Of a stretch of 64,000 nt of DNA, positions 36,427-44,739 are shown in pieces (position 1 is the stretch's first letter; each line of letters opens with the position of its first letter). The DNA comes from Ignavibacteriota bacterium. GTDB lineage: Bacteria; Bacteroidota; Ignavibacteria; Ignavibacteriales; Melioribacteraceae. The notes below the pieces were generated by a model, which was given only the letters and a program-made list of their open reading frames with translations, was not told the DNA's origin and did no database searches. Position numbers and translations under genes: made by a program. The stretch spans positions 62,001 to 126,000 of the forward strand of contig JABFGH010000004.1 in NCBI GenBank assembly GCA_013112585.1. Reading direction: 5' to 3'.

Positions 36427-38349
36427 ATGAATATGTTAACCGATCCGGATATGAAGGAAATTGTTGATAGTTTTCTTGTAGAGTCCAAAGAGATTCTTGA
36501 AAAACTGGATTTAGATCTTGTTACTCTTGAAAATAAACCGAAGGATACTGAACTGCTGAATGAAATTTTTCGTGCATTCCATACAATTAAAGGTACATCG
36601 GGATTTTTAGGATTAGAAAAACTAACTTTAGTTACGCACAAGTGTGAAGACTTGCTGAATAAACTTCGTAAAGGTGAAGCTGAACTAAATTCAAATTTGA
36701 TGGACGGGATACTTAGCGGTTATGATAAAATTGGTGAACTGACCGATTGTATTGAAAATAATAAATCTGAAGATGTAGAAATTGATGATACAGTTAATGT
36801 ATTAGTCGGGCTTTTAGAGAACTTGAATAATGGTAATACTGCTGATGTCAAAACTCCGGCAAAGAAAAAAGCTGTAAAAAAGAAATCTGCTCCGGTTAAA
36901 AAGAAAACTGCGGCAGTCAAAAAAACGCCCGCAAAAAAAACTGATTCAAAAAAAACTACGCGGAGAAAAAAGCCTATAGTTAAGGCTCAGCTAGAAAATG
37001 AAGCAGATACAGACGTGCTTGTTGAAGTACTTCCCGAAGAATTTTTAATTGAAGAAACTGAAATTCTTGAAGATACTCATCCGGTATCTGAGCAGACGGC
37101 AGAAGAAAAAAAATCTGAAGAGGCAATGAACAATGCTGCACAAAAGGTAATGGGCAATGGTAAGGAAACCACAATCCGGGTTGATGTAGAACGCCTGGAT
37201 GATTTACTTAATATTGTTTCGGAAATTGTACTCGGCAGAAATCAGCTTTCGCAGATTAACTCTGAATTTGCAATGGAGTACGAAGGCACTAAACATTCTA
37301 AAGACCTTTTTGAAGCAACACGTTTAATTGATCTTATGACGAATGAGCTGCAGCTTGTTGTAATGAAAGTTAGAATGGTTAAAATAGGCAAGGTGTTTAA
37401 CCGGTTTCCCCGTTTAGTTAGAGACCTATCAAAAGAAACAGAAAAAGATATTGAGTTAAAAATTAATGGTGAAGAAACCGAACTTGATAAAACACTTATT
37501 GAAGAAATTAATGATCCTTTAGTTCATTTAATTCGTAATTCCGTAGATCATGGAATTGAATCGCCGGAAGAAAGAGAAAAAGCTGAAAAACCGCGTGCGG
37601 GTAAAATTGTTTTAGATGCCGAACAAGAAGGCAACAATATTCATATTACAATTGCAGATGACGGCAAGGGTATTGATCCCGAGAAAATTAAAAATCATGC
37701 AATTAAAAAAGGATTGATAACCAAGGAGAAGGCAGATGAACTTACAGAAAAAGAGTCATTCAATTTAATATTCTTGCCCGGTTTTTCTACAGCCGCAAAG
37801 GTAACTAATGTATCGGGGCGCGGCGTAGGTATGGATGTAGTAAAAACTAATGTTGCAAAACTCCGCGGTTCAATTGATATTGAATCGGAATTAGGCAAGG
37901 GTACAAAAATAACAATCTCACTTCCTCTTACTCTCGCCATTATTCATGGAATGATTGTGCGTGTTGGTAAAGAAAAAGTTGTAATTCCCCTTAATTCAAT
38001 TTTGGAAGTATTACGTGTTCACAAAAAAGAGGTGTATAAGGTTAATCAGAAGGATGTAATAAAACTGCGTGACATGACATTGCCGTTAGTAAGCATTGAT
38101 AAGATACTTAACATTAGCCGCAACGGGGATGCAAATTGTGATTACCAGAATGTGGTTGTTGTAAAAATTGCTGATAAGAGTTTTGGTGTTAAGGTAGATG
38201 AACTAATTGGGCAGAAAGAGGTTGTTATAAAATCGCTGGGCAGCTATCTTGGTAATTTAGAAGGTATTGCCGGCTCAACAATTATGGGTGACGGCACAGT
38301 TGTAATGATATTAGACCTAAGTGAATTAATGAACCAATTGACAGCATAA
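36427..38349 (+). CDS. cheA: Chemotaxis histidine kinase CheA
   Basis: 640 aa. The HPt domain carries H52 (FRAFHTIKGTSGFLG). Residues about 142-183 are a Lys/Ala/Pro-rich tract like histone H1 tails (repeats of PAKK and VKK), followed by an acidic linker. No P2 CheY-docking domain is visible. Dimerisation starts near residue 240 (IRVDVERLDDLLNIVSEIVLGRNQL). The ATPase has HLIRNSVDHGIE and ADDGKGID, then GRGVGMDVV. The CheW-like C-terminus has VVIPLNSILEVLRV. It phosphorylates CheY and CheB. Confidence 0.96.
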   Translation: MNMLTDPDMKEIVDSFLVESKEILEKLDLDLVTLENKPKDTELLNEIFRAFHTIKGTSGFLGLEKLTLVTHKCEDLLNKLRKGEAELNSNLMDGILSGYDKIGELTDCIENNKSEDVEIDDTVNVLVGLLENLNNGNTADVKTPAKKKAVKKKSAPVKKKTAAVKKTPAKKTDSKKTTRRKKPIVKAQLENEADTDVLVEVLPEEFLIEETEILEDTHPVSEQTAEEKKSEEAMNNAAQKVMGNGKETTIRVDVERLDDLLNIVSEIVLGRNQLSQINSEFAMEYEGTKHSKDLFEATRLIDLMTNELQLVVMKVRMVKIGKVFNRFPRLVRDLSKETEKDIELKINGEETELDKTLIEEINDPLVHLIRNSVDHGIESPEEREKAEKPRAGKIVLDAEQEGNNIHITIADDGKGIDPEKIKNHAIKKGLITKEKADELTEKESFNLIFLPGFSTAAKVTNVSGRGVGMDVVKTNVAKLRGSIDIESELGKGTKITISLPLTLAIIHGMIVRVGKEKVVIPLNSILEVLRVHKKEVYKVNQKDVIKLRDMTLPLVSIDKILNISRNGDANCDYQNVVVVKIADKSFGVKVDELIGQKEVVIKSLGSYLGNLEGIAGSTIMGDGTVVMILDLSELMNQLTA

Positions 38350-38350
38350 C

Positions 38351-39436
38351 GTGAAAAATGTAATTAGAACAATAATAATTGACGATTCGGCTTTTATGAG
38401 AAAGTCACTTTCTCTTATGCTCGAAAGTGATCCTGATATAAAAGTGGTAGGCACTGCAAGAAACGGACTTGAAGGATATCAGCTTGTTGTTAAAGAGAAA
38501 CCGGATATTGTAACTCTGGATATTGAAATGCCTGTTATGGATGGGCTTACCTCTCTTAAGAAAATAATGCAGGATTCCCCAACCTCCGTAATAATGGTAA
38601 GTTCATTAACAACCGAAGGTGCAGAATCAACAATGAAAGCGTTTGAATACGGCGCTGTTGATTTTATTCCAAAGGGAATGTCGCACGTAAACATTGGTAT
38701 TGTTGATGTTAAACAGGACTTGATAAATAAAGTTAAAGAAATTTATAAACAGAAAACTTTACAAGCCAGATTTGCAAGATTAAGATCAGCATCAAACGTT
38801 AAACCGGCTGCCACTGCAAGGCGTGTAATAAATAGTAAAATTCCAACAACAGGATTTAAAGCTGTAGGATTAGGTATTTCAACAGGCGGACCTCTTTCGC
38901 TTCAAAAAGTTATTCCATTGATTGAGGATAATTTTAATTTACCGATTTTTATTGTTCAGCACATGCCTCCCAAATTTACTAAATCATTAGCCGATAGACT
39001 TAATGGACTTTCTAAAGTGGATGTAAAGGAAGCTGAAAACAATGAACTTGTTAAAAACGGTACAGTTTACATTGCGCCGGGCGGTTCTCACATGACGGTT
39101 CAAAAGGGGAGCAGCGGAAACAGAATAAAAATTTCCGATAAACCGGATACAACTCTTCATCGTCCTTCGGTTGATGTTATGCTTAATTCGGTTATTGATA
39201 TTTACGGCAGAGGTGCATTGGGAATTATTATGACAGGTATGGGAAAAGATGGTTCAGAGGGAATTAAAAAATTAAAAGATCTTGGCGGATATTGTGTTGC
39301 ACAAGATGAGGCAAGCTGTGTTGTTTACGGAATGCCGAGAGCTGTTGTTGAAAACGGCTCAGCCGATGTTGTTCTTCCGCTAGATAAAATTTCTGAAATT
39401 ATTAATCAAGTAGGTCAAAATGGACGCAGAATTTAA
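38351..39436 (+). CDS. cheB: Chemotaxis receptor methylesterase/deamidase CheB
   Basis: 361 aa, GTG start one base after the cheA stop. The receiver domain has D57 (VTLDIEMPVMDG). The esterase domain carries the catalytic triad S177 (GISTGGP), H204 (IVQHMPPKF) and D300 (MTGMGKDGSEG). It removes methyl groups from receptor glutamates when phosphorylated, opposing CheR. A basic linker (about 125-165) joins the domains. The 3' end overlaps the next small gene by 17 bases. Confidence 0.96.
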   Translation: MKNVIRTIIIDDSAFMRKSLSLMLESDPDIKVVGTARNGLEGYQLVVKEKPDIVTLDIEMPVMDGLTSLKKIMQDSPTSVIMVSSLTTEGAESTMKAFEYGAVDFIPKGMSHVNIGIVDVKQDLINKVKEIYKQKTLQARFARLRSASNVKPAATARRVINSKIPTTGFKAVGLGISTGGPLSLQKVIPLIEDNFNLPIFIVQHMPPKFTKSLADRLNGLSKVDVKEAENNELVKNGTVYIAPGGSHMTVQKGSSGNRIKISDKPDTTLHRPSVDVMLNSVIDIYGRGALGIIMTGMGKDGSEGIKKLKDLGGYCVAQDEASCVVYGMPRAVVENGSADVVLPLDKISEIINQVGQNGRRI

Positions 39437-39668
39437 CGAAGCTCTTTACAAAGAAATTTATGTTGAAGATGAATTCAACAAAAAGAAAAATATATTAAAA
39501 CCGAGTGAAGTTGAAATAATCGGTCATAAAAAAATTACCGTCGATGAAGAACTTCATTCAGGAGTAAAAATTTTATTAGAAAAAGATGAGAATGATAACA
39601 TTAAAGAAATTAAATTTTACTGTTCATGCGGAAATACAAAATCAGTAGTACTTGACTATTCTGAATAA
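39420..39668 (+). CDS. Small unknown protein after cheB
   Basis: 82 aa, overlapping the end of cheB by 17 bases, which argues for translational coupling. Acidic N-terminal half; the C-terminal half has strand-like stretches (VKILLEKDENDNIKEIKFYCSCGNTKSVVLDYSE) with a CxC pair. No family recognised. Its place as the last gene of the che operon suggests a link to chemotaxis or the motor, without direct evidence. Confidence 0.65.
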   Translation: MDAEFNEALYKEIYVEDEFNKKKNILKPSEVEIIGHKKITVDEELHSGVKILLEKDENDNIKEIKFYCSCGNTKSVVLDYSE

Positions 39669-39744
39669 TAGTTCTCACCTGTTCATATTTAGCCACACAT
39701 CTAAAAAAAACCTTAAAAACACTTCATAATAGCAATCTTTTTAC

Positions 39745-39760
39745 TGGCATCAGTTTTGAA
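39745..39760 (+). promoter_or_regulatory. Sigma-54-like promoter of the flgB operon
   Basis: TGGCAT at 39745, then TTGA ending at 39759, with sigma-54 spacing (-12 box TTGA instead of TTGC). It is 32 bases before flgB, in the 123-base gap after the che operon. Confidence 0.6.
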
Positions 39761-39791
39761 AAATTAGTTCAAAAATAAACAAGGAATACTG

Positions 39792-40175
39792 ATGGCAGGA
39801 TCAAATATTAAACTTCTTGAAAATTATATCGACTTTCTTTCGCAGAAAAATAAAGTCGTTACCAAGAATATTTCTAATATCGGAACAGCCAACTACAGGC
39901 GCGAAGATGTAAACTTTAAAAATGTGCTCAATTCTCAAATGGCTGCAAAATTAAAAACTACTGACAGCAAGCATTTGAATATAACGCCGAACACATCAGT
40001 TCCCTTTGAAACAATTGTTGATAAAGATGATACTATGATTTCAGGAATGAACAATGTTGATATGGATGCAGAGATGATGTCCCTCGCTGAAAACTCGTTA
40101 AAGTATAAATTCGCTTCGAGAAAAATCGGCAGGTATTATAAGACACTTCAAAAAGTAATAAACGGTAGAGGTTAA
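39792..40175 (+). CDS. flgB: Flagellar rod protein FlgB
   Basis: 127 aa. N-terminal helix LENYIDFLSQKNKVVTKNISNIGTANYRREDVNFKN carries the rod-protein NxxNxxTxxY pattern; the C-terminal helix MSLAENSLKYKFASRKIGRYYKTLQKVINGRG is typical of FlgB. Proximal rod subunit exported by the type III apparatus. First gene of the long hook-basal-body operon. flgC starts 2 bases after its stop. Confidence 0.93.
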   Translation: MAGSNIKLLENYIDFLSQKNKVVTKNISNIGTANYRREDVNFKNVLNSQMAAKLKTTDSKHLNITPNTSVPFETIVDKDDTMISGMNNVDMDAEMMSLAENSLKYKFASRKIGRYYKTLQKVINGRG

Positions 40176-40177
40176 AA

Positions 40178-40675
40178 GTGAAAGTAAACAGCGGATTTTA
40201 CGGCATGAATGCAAGTGCAAAGGGTTTAAGTATTCATAGAAAAAAAATGAATTTGATTGCTGAAAACCTTGCTAATGCCGAAAGCGTAAGAGGCAAAGAC
40301 GGTAAGCCTTATCAGAGAAAATTTTTAAATGTTGTTGAAGAAAGCACAAAGGCAAATATTGCAGCGGCAAAGTCAAGTTCAAATATTAAAATGAATGTAA
40401 CAAATAAAAACCACCTTAACGGCGCAAGTACAAATGCACCCCAGCCCGGCAATAAAAATGAATTAGCGCTGAATGTTGTTGAAGATAAAAGTGAAGGCGA
40501 CTGGGTTCACATGCCGGAACACCCGAATGCAAATGAAGAAGGTTATGTTGAATTATCAAACGTTAATGTTATTAACGAAATGATTGATATGATTGCCGCT
40601 ACAAGAAGTTACGAAGCGAATCTTACCGCTTTCAATGCTTCAAAGCAAATGGCTAAAGATGCACTGGAGATATAA
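40178..40675 (+). CDS. flgC: Flagellar rod protein FlgC
   Basis: 165 aa, GTG start. Family signature MNASAKGLSIHRKKMNLIAENLANAES, the central box MPEHPNANEEGYVELSNVNVINEMIDMIAATRSYEANLTAFNASKQMAKDALEI. Proximal rod subunit, partner of FlgB. A small downstream gene appears to repeat part of the central box. Confidence 0.95.
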   Translation: MKVNSGFYGMNASAKGLSIHRKKMNLIAENLANAESVRGKDGKPYQRKFLNVVEESTKANIAAAKSSSNIKMNVTNKNHLNGASTNAPQPGNKNELALNVVEDKSEGDWVHMPEHPNANEEGYVELSNVNVINEMIDMIAATRSYEANLTAFNASKQMAKDALEI

Positions 40676-40676
40676 A

Positions 40677-40898
40677 ATGAGGACTACAGCTTATACTCCG
40701 AAAAATAAATCAAAATGTGAAAAAATATTTTTACCGGATCATCCGGCATCGGATAAGCAGGGCTTTGTTAGTATTGATAATCCCGGTTTGCTTAGTGAAT
40801 TAACTTGCTCGATTGAAAAAAGAATAAAAACACGCCGCTCCTTAAAAGAGTCGGATTTGCAAAATAGAGTTTCAAACAAAATCTCGGATAAATACTGA
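40677..40898 (+). CDS. 73-aa protein resembling the FlgC central box
   Basis: ATG one base after the flgC stop; the longer upstream frame overlaps flgC and is not needed. Residues about 19-40 (FLPDHPASDKQGFVSIDNPGLLSEL) align with the FlgC box (HMPEHPNANEEGYVELSNVNVINEM), with P, HP, G, V and N kept. The rest is basic (KRIKTRRSLKES). The paired rod helices are missing, so it is not a rod subunit. It may be a decayed duplication or a small assembly factor. The frame is intact. Confidence 0.6.
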   Translation: MRTTAYTPKNKSKCEKIFLPDHPASDKQGFVSIDNPGLLSELTCSIEKRIKTRRSLKESDLQNRVSNKISDKY

Positions 40899-40899
40899 C

Positions 40900-41145
40900 A
40901 TGAAAATTTCTACAAATCCAATTGGGAACTATGTACCAAGCTACACTAATAACCAGGCTGTAAAACCAAAGCCGGCGCCGGAAGTGCAAAAAACTGAAAT
41001 GGCTGCACTTTCAAAAAATGAAAAAGAATTTTTTATAAAGAAGTATCCTGAAAATAAAGCTGATGTAGCAGATTACCATTTCTATAAAAAGGGCGGTACT
41101 ATGTCAGGTGTATCTGTTGGAAATTTATTTGATAGAAGAGGTTAA
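40900..41145 (+). CDS. Small unknown protein between flgC and fliE
   Basis: 81 aa, starting one base after the preceding stop. N-terminal MKISTNPIGNYVPSY is followed by a Pro/Lys linker and then a folded-looking part (LSKNEKEFFIKKYPENKADVADYHFYKKGG) ending VGNLFDRRG. I recognise no family. Tight packing in the basal-body operon indicates a real gene, perhaps a lineage-specific assembly factor. Confidence 0.6.
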   Translation: MKISTNPIGNYVPSYTNNQAVKPKPAPEVQKTEMAALSKNEKEFFIKKYPENKADVADYHFYKKGGTMSGVSVGNLFDRRG

Positions 41146-41146
41146 A

Positions 41147-41440
41147 ATGGAAATTAATACAGGCTTAAAAATATTACCGAAAATTACTGATGCGATTGAG
41201 CTTCAGCCGAAAAAAGATGATGCAAAATTTAAGAATGTATTCACTGAATTTATCGGTTCGGTAAATACCGAGCAAATGAAGGCTGCTGAAATAACCGGTG
41301 ATTTTATTAATGGCGAAGATGTTGAATTACACGATGTTATGATCGCCGGCGAAAAAGCAAAAACTTCGCTCGATTTACTTATGCAGATTAGAAACAACGC
41401 AATTGACATGTACAAAGAACTAAGCAGGATGCAAATTTAA
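41147..41440 (+). CDS. fliE: Flagellar hook-basal body protein FliE
   Basis: 97 aa. The start at 41147 is preferred over 41108 because AGAGG lies just upstream and the shorter protein fits the family. C-terminal MIAGEKAKTSLDLLMQIRNNAIDMYKELSRMQI is the FliE hallmark. It links the MS ring/export gate to the proximal rod. Located directly before fliF as usual. Confidence 0.92.
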   Translation: MEINTGLKILPKITDAIELQPKKDDAKFKNVFTEFIGSVNTEQMKAAEITGDFINGEDVELHDVMIAGEKAKTSLDLLMQIRNNAIDMYKELSRMQI

Positions 41441-41443
41441 ACC

Positions 41444-43072
41444 ATGGACAAGAACCCCCTTGCAGAAATATTAGCATTATTTAATAAGCTTACCCTGCCC
41501 CAGCGTGTAATGATTGGCGGCGGTATTGCAGTTACCGTAGTGATGATAGGCGTTCTTTTAACTTTTTTAAATGAACCAAATTACTCTACACTTTTCACTA
41601 ATCTTGAAGAAGCTGATGCATCAAGAGTTGTAGAACATTTAAGCTCGCAGTCAGTTCCGTACAAATTAGAACATAACGGAAGAACAATTAAAGTGCCTGC
41701 TGAAATTTTATATGAAACCCGTTTGGATTTGTCTGGCAAAGGTATTCCCGGTTCAGGTATTGTCGGGTACGAAATTTTTGATAAGAACACAATGGGAATG
41801 TCAAAATTTCTTCAGCAGCTAAATTATAAGCGCGCGCTCGAAGGCGAGCTATCCCGGACCATATCGCAGATAGACGGTGTGGAAGGGGTTCGTGTTCATA
41901 TTGTGTCACCGGAAAAAGCTCTATTCAAAGAAGATCAAAAACCGACCACAGCTTCGGTCATTCTAAAAGTTGGAAGGGCTGCGTCGGTATCAAATAATAA
42001 TATTGTTTCAATTGTTAACCTGGTTTCGAGCAGTGTTGAAGGTTTGATACCTGACAACATAACAATAATTGATGATAGAGGAAGATTACTATCGGGTGAA
42101 AAAGAAAAAAATTCATTGGCAGTTTCCAGTTCCCGTCAATACGAAATAACCCAGAAGGTTGAAAATTATTTAAGCGGTAAAGCACAAAGTTTGATGGATA
42201 ATGTTTTGGGCTACGGCAACGCAATTATTAAAGTAAATGCCGAGCTTAATTTTAATCAAGTTGAAAAAACAATTCAATCATTTGACCCCGAATCTCAAGT
42301 GGCAATAAGTGAGCAGTTAATTACATCAGAGAATTCAAATATTGCCACCGGTGATTCCAGCGGCGCCCTAACAGAAAACAGTACAACCAATTATGAAATA
42401 AATAAAACGGTTGAAAGAGTTATTGAAGGAAGCGGAAATATAATGAGGCTAAGTGTTGCTGCTGTAATTAACGATGCCGTTACTGAAGAAATGGTTGACG
42501 GAGTTTTAACCACTAAAACAGTTCCCCGAACTCCGGAGCAGATAGAAAAATTAGAAAACATAATTAAAAATGCTGTGGGTATTAATGAAATGCGGCGGGA
42601 CCAGTTTTCAATAGTTAATATTTCCTTTGAGACTAAACCTTACGGCACACAAAATATCGAAGAATTTTCCACTGCGCCTACTCTGCTTGAGGACTGGGAT
42701 AAACTTACAAAACTGATTTTAGTTTTGCTCGCAATTGCAGCATCGCTCTTCATTGTTAAAAAATTAATGTTCAGATTAAAAAATGAAAAAATCGTCATCG
42801 GCACTTTTAATCAATCCGATTTGGCTTATGAGAATGTTGGCGGAGGCGGACAATTAGCGGGAAGGCAAACACAGGAGCTTGAGGAAGCCCCGCTGACAAA
42901 AGCTAAAAAGAAGAAAAGGCTGCTGCCCGAAGGTGATTTAGAAGATGAAATTTCGGATGAGGCAGCAATTAAAAAAGCGCGTCATGATAAAATTGCTTCG
43001 TATGTTCAGAAGAATCCTATTGATGCGGCAAAAATGATAAATGCATGGTTACACGAAGATGAACTCAGTTGA
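41444..43072 (+). CDS. fliF: Flagellar MS-ring protein FliF
   Basis: 542 aa. TM1 at about 22-44, then the ring-building motifs (NEPNYSTLFTNLEEADASRVVEHL, ELSRTISQIDGVEGVRVHIVSPE, VSSSVEGLIPDNITIIDDRGRLLS). TM2 at about 425-443 and a cytosolic tail that binds FliG (ending KKNPIDAAKMINAWLHEDE as YVQKNPIDAAKMINAWL). The tail motif confirms a complete C-terminus. It overlaps fliG. Confidence 0.96.
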   Translation: MDKNPLAEILALFNKLTLPQRVMIGGGIAVTVVMIGVLLTFLNEPNYSTLFTNLEEADASRVVEHLSSQSVPYKLEHNGRTIKVPAEILYETRLDLSGKGIPGSGIVGYEIFDKNTMGMSKFLQQLNYKRALEGELSRTISQIDGVEGVRVHIVSPEKALFKEDQKPTTASVILKVGRAASVSNNNIVSIVNLVSSSVEGLIPDNITIIDDRGRLLSGEKEKNSLAVSSSRQYEITQKVENYLSGKAQSLMDNVLGYGNAIIKVNAELNFNQVEKTIQSFDPESQVAISEQLITSENSNIATGDSSGALTENSTTNYEINKTVERVIEGSGNIMRLSVAAVINDAVTEEMVDGVLTTKTVPRTPEQIEKLENIIKNAVGINEMRRDQFSIVNISFETKPYGTQNIEEFSTAPTLLEDWDKLTKLILVLLAIAASLFIVKKLMFRLKNEKIVIGTFNQSDLAYENVGGGGQLAGRQTQELEEAPLTKAKKKKRLLPEGDLEDEISDEAAIKKARHDKIASYVQKNPIDAAKMINAWLHEDELS

Positions 43073-44102
43073 TAAACTAAAAATAAGAGATAAAAAAACC
43101 GGTTCAATTTCCGGGGTTCAGAAAGCTGCATTGCTGATGATTGCACTGGATGTTGAAATTGCCGCCGAAGTGTTTAAACACCTCGACCCAAATGATGTTG
43201 AAAATATATCAGCGGCTATTTCGCAGGTCAAAAACACACCTTCAAATACAATCAGTAAAGTTATGGAAGAATACCATAGCATGGTTACAGCAAGGGAGTA
43301 CTTGCTTGAAGGAGGAATGGACTATGCCCAGGCAATTTTAGAAAAATCGTTTGGCTTATCAAGAGCAGTGGAAATAATTGAGAAGGTGAAAGATATAACC
43401 ACACTGCGCGGTTTTGATATTCTTAAAAAAGTTGATTCGAGTCAGCTTGTTAATTTTTTGAATAAAGAACACCCGCAAACAATTGCACTAATACTTTCGC
43501 ATCTTAGTCCCGATCAAACAGCAAATGCAATAAAAGAATTACCCGATGAATTAAAAGCTGATGTATCATACAGAATTGCAACGCTCGGAAAAATTTCACC
43601 GGTTACACTTAAGCAAATTGAAAAAGTTGTTGATGATATGGCAAGTCTTTCAATTAACAGTACCGTGGCAAAAATTGGCGGAACTAAAAGTTTAGCTACA
43701 ATACTTAATAGAACGAGCGTTACATTAAGTAAGGAAATTTTAGAGGAGATAGAACAGAAAAATGTAGAGGTTGCAGCGGAAATAAAAAGATTAATGTTCA
43801 TCTTCGATGATATTATTCATATTCAGGATAAAGATATACAAAGAATTTTAAGGGAAGTTGATAGAAAAGATTTAGCTCTTTCTTTAAAAATTGGTGATGA
43901 CAAACTGAAAGAAAAAATTTACGGCAACATGTCGGAAAGGGCTGCTGATCTGCTTAAAGAGGAACTCCAATATATGGGTATGGTAAAACTTAAAGATGTT
44001 GAAGCAGCACAGGCAAGGATTATTGATGTAATAAAATCATTAGAAGAAAGCGAAGAAATCTCTCTCAACATTCGCGGTATGCTGGATGAGGTGTATGTCT
44101 AA
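43059..44102 (+). CDS. fliG: Flagellar motor switch protein FliG
   Basis: 347 aa from the ATG at 43059, overlapping fliF by 14 bases; an in-frame ATG at 43041 would add six residues and neither has a clear ribosome site. Motifs: SGVQKAALLMIALDVEIAAEVFKHL, HPQTIALILSHLSPDQTANAIKELP (EHPQ box), MFIFDDIIHIQDKDIQRILREVD with charged torque residues, and NMSERAADLLKEELQYMG. Rotor protein that meets the stator and links FliF to FliM. Confidence 0.94.
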   Translation: MNSVDKLKIRDKKTGSISGVQKAALLMIALDVEIAAEVFKHLDPNDVENISAAISQVKNTPSNTISKVMEEYHSMVTAREYLLEGGMDYAQAILEKSFGLSRAVEIIEKVKDITTLRGFDILKKVDSSQLVNFLNKEHPQTIALILSHLSPDQTANAIKELPDELKADVSYRIATLGKISPVTLKQIEKVVDDMASLSINSTVAKIGGTKSLATILNRTSVTLSKEILEEIEQKNVEVAAEIKRLMFIFDDIIHIQDKDIQRILREVDRKDLALSLKIGDDKLKEKIYGNMSERAADLLKEELQYMGMVKLKDVEAAQARIIDVIKSLEESEEISLNIRGMLDEVYV

Positions 44103-44739
44103 TATCATAAAACTGAAATCGGATTCCAAAAAACTGAAAGTTAGAATTCAGGAATCGAGTGTTAAAACAATTCATGAAGAACAGGAATTAGCTAAAGAGA
44201 AAGAACGATTAAATCTGGAAAATGCTCTAACTCAAAAATATGAACTTGGCTATGAAGAGGGGCAGGCTGCAATACGTAATGAGATTGAGGAAAAATATAA
44301 TTCTCAACTGCTTACCAGGTATGATGAAATAGCTAAAACTTTTAATTCTATAGAAGAGGAATTAGAAGAGTACAAAGATATTTTCTCGAATCTTGTAACT
44401 GATTTAGCTTATATGATTGCTGAAAAAATTGTTAGACGCGAAATTAAAAAGGAAACAATAATCACTGGCGTAATTAAAGAATCACTAAATAAAATTGTCG
44501 GCGCCAACAATATTCAAGTAAAACTTAATCCGGATGAACTGGAACAGATTAAAATGGAAAGCGGCAGTTCATTTGCGGGGAAATCACTTTCGAGTATAAA
44601 CTTTGAAGCCGATGAGAGAATAGATAAAGGCGGCTGCTTAGTTATAACAGAAATTGGAAATGTGGATGGCAGAATTACAGCACAGATGGAAGAAATTCAA
44701 AAACAATTAAATGCTGCTTACTCGGTTGATGAAGAATAA
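44095..44739 (+). CDS. fliH: Flagellar export regulator FliH
   Basis: 214 aa. ATG at 44095 is chosen over 44086 because GAGG lies at the right distance and inside the end of fliG. Long charged coiled coil (about 15-75, with YELGYEEGQAAI), then the conserved DLAYMIAEKIVRREIKKE and LNPDELEQI, ending with GGCLVITEIGNVDGRI. It forms the peripheral stalk that binds ATPase FliI. The next start follows immediately after its stop. Confidence 0.9.
   Translation: MSNIIKLKSDSKKLKVRIQESSVKTIHEEQELAKEKERLNLENALTQKYELGYEEGQAAIRNEIEEKYNSQLLTRYDEIAKTFNSIEEELEEYKDIFSNLVTDLAYMIAEKIVRREIKKETIITGVIKESLNKIVGANNIQVKLNPDELEQIKMESGSSFAGKSLSSINFEADERIDKGGCLVITEIGNVDGRITAQMEEIQKQLNAAYSVDEE

Noticed and set aside
43041-43058. 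Upstream start for fliG adding six residues.
   Set aside because: It extends further into fliF without a better ribosome site; the later ATG gives a more typical N-terminus, though this is not certain.
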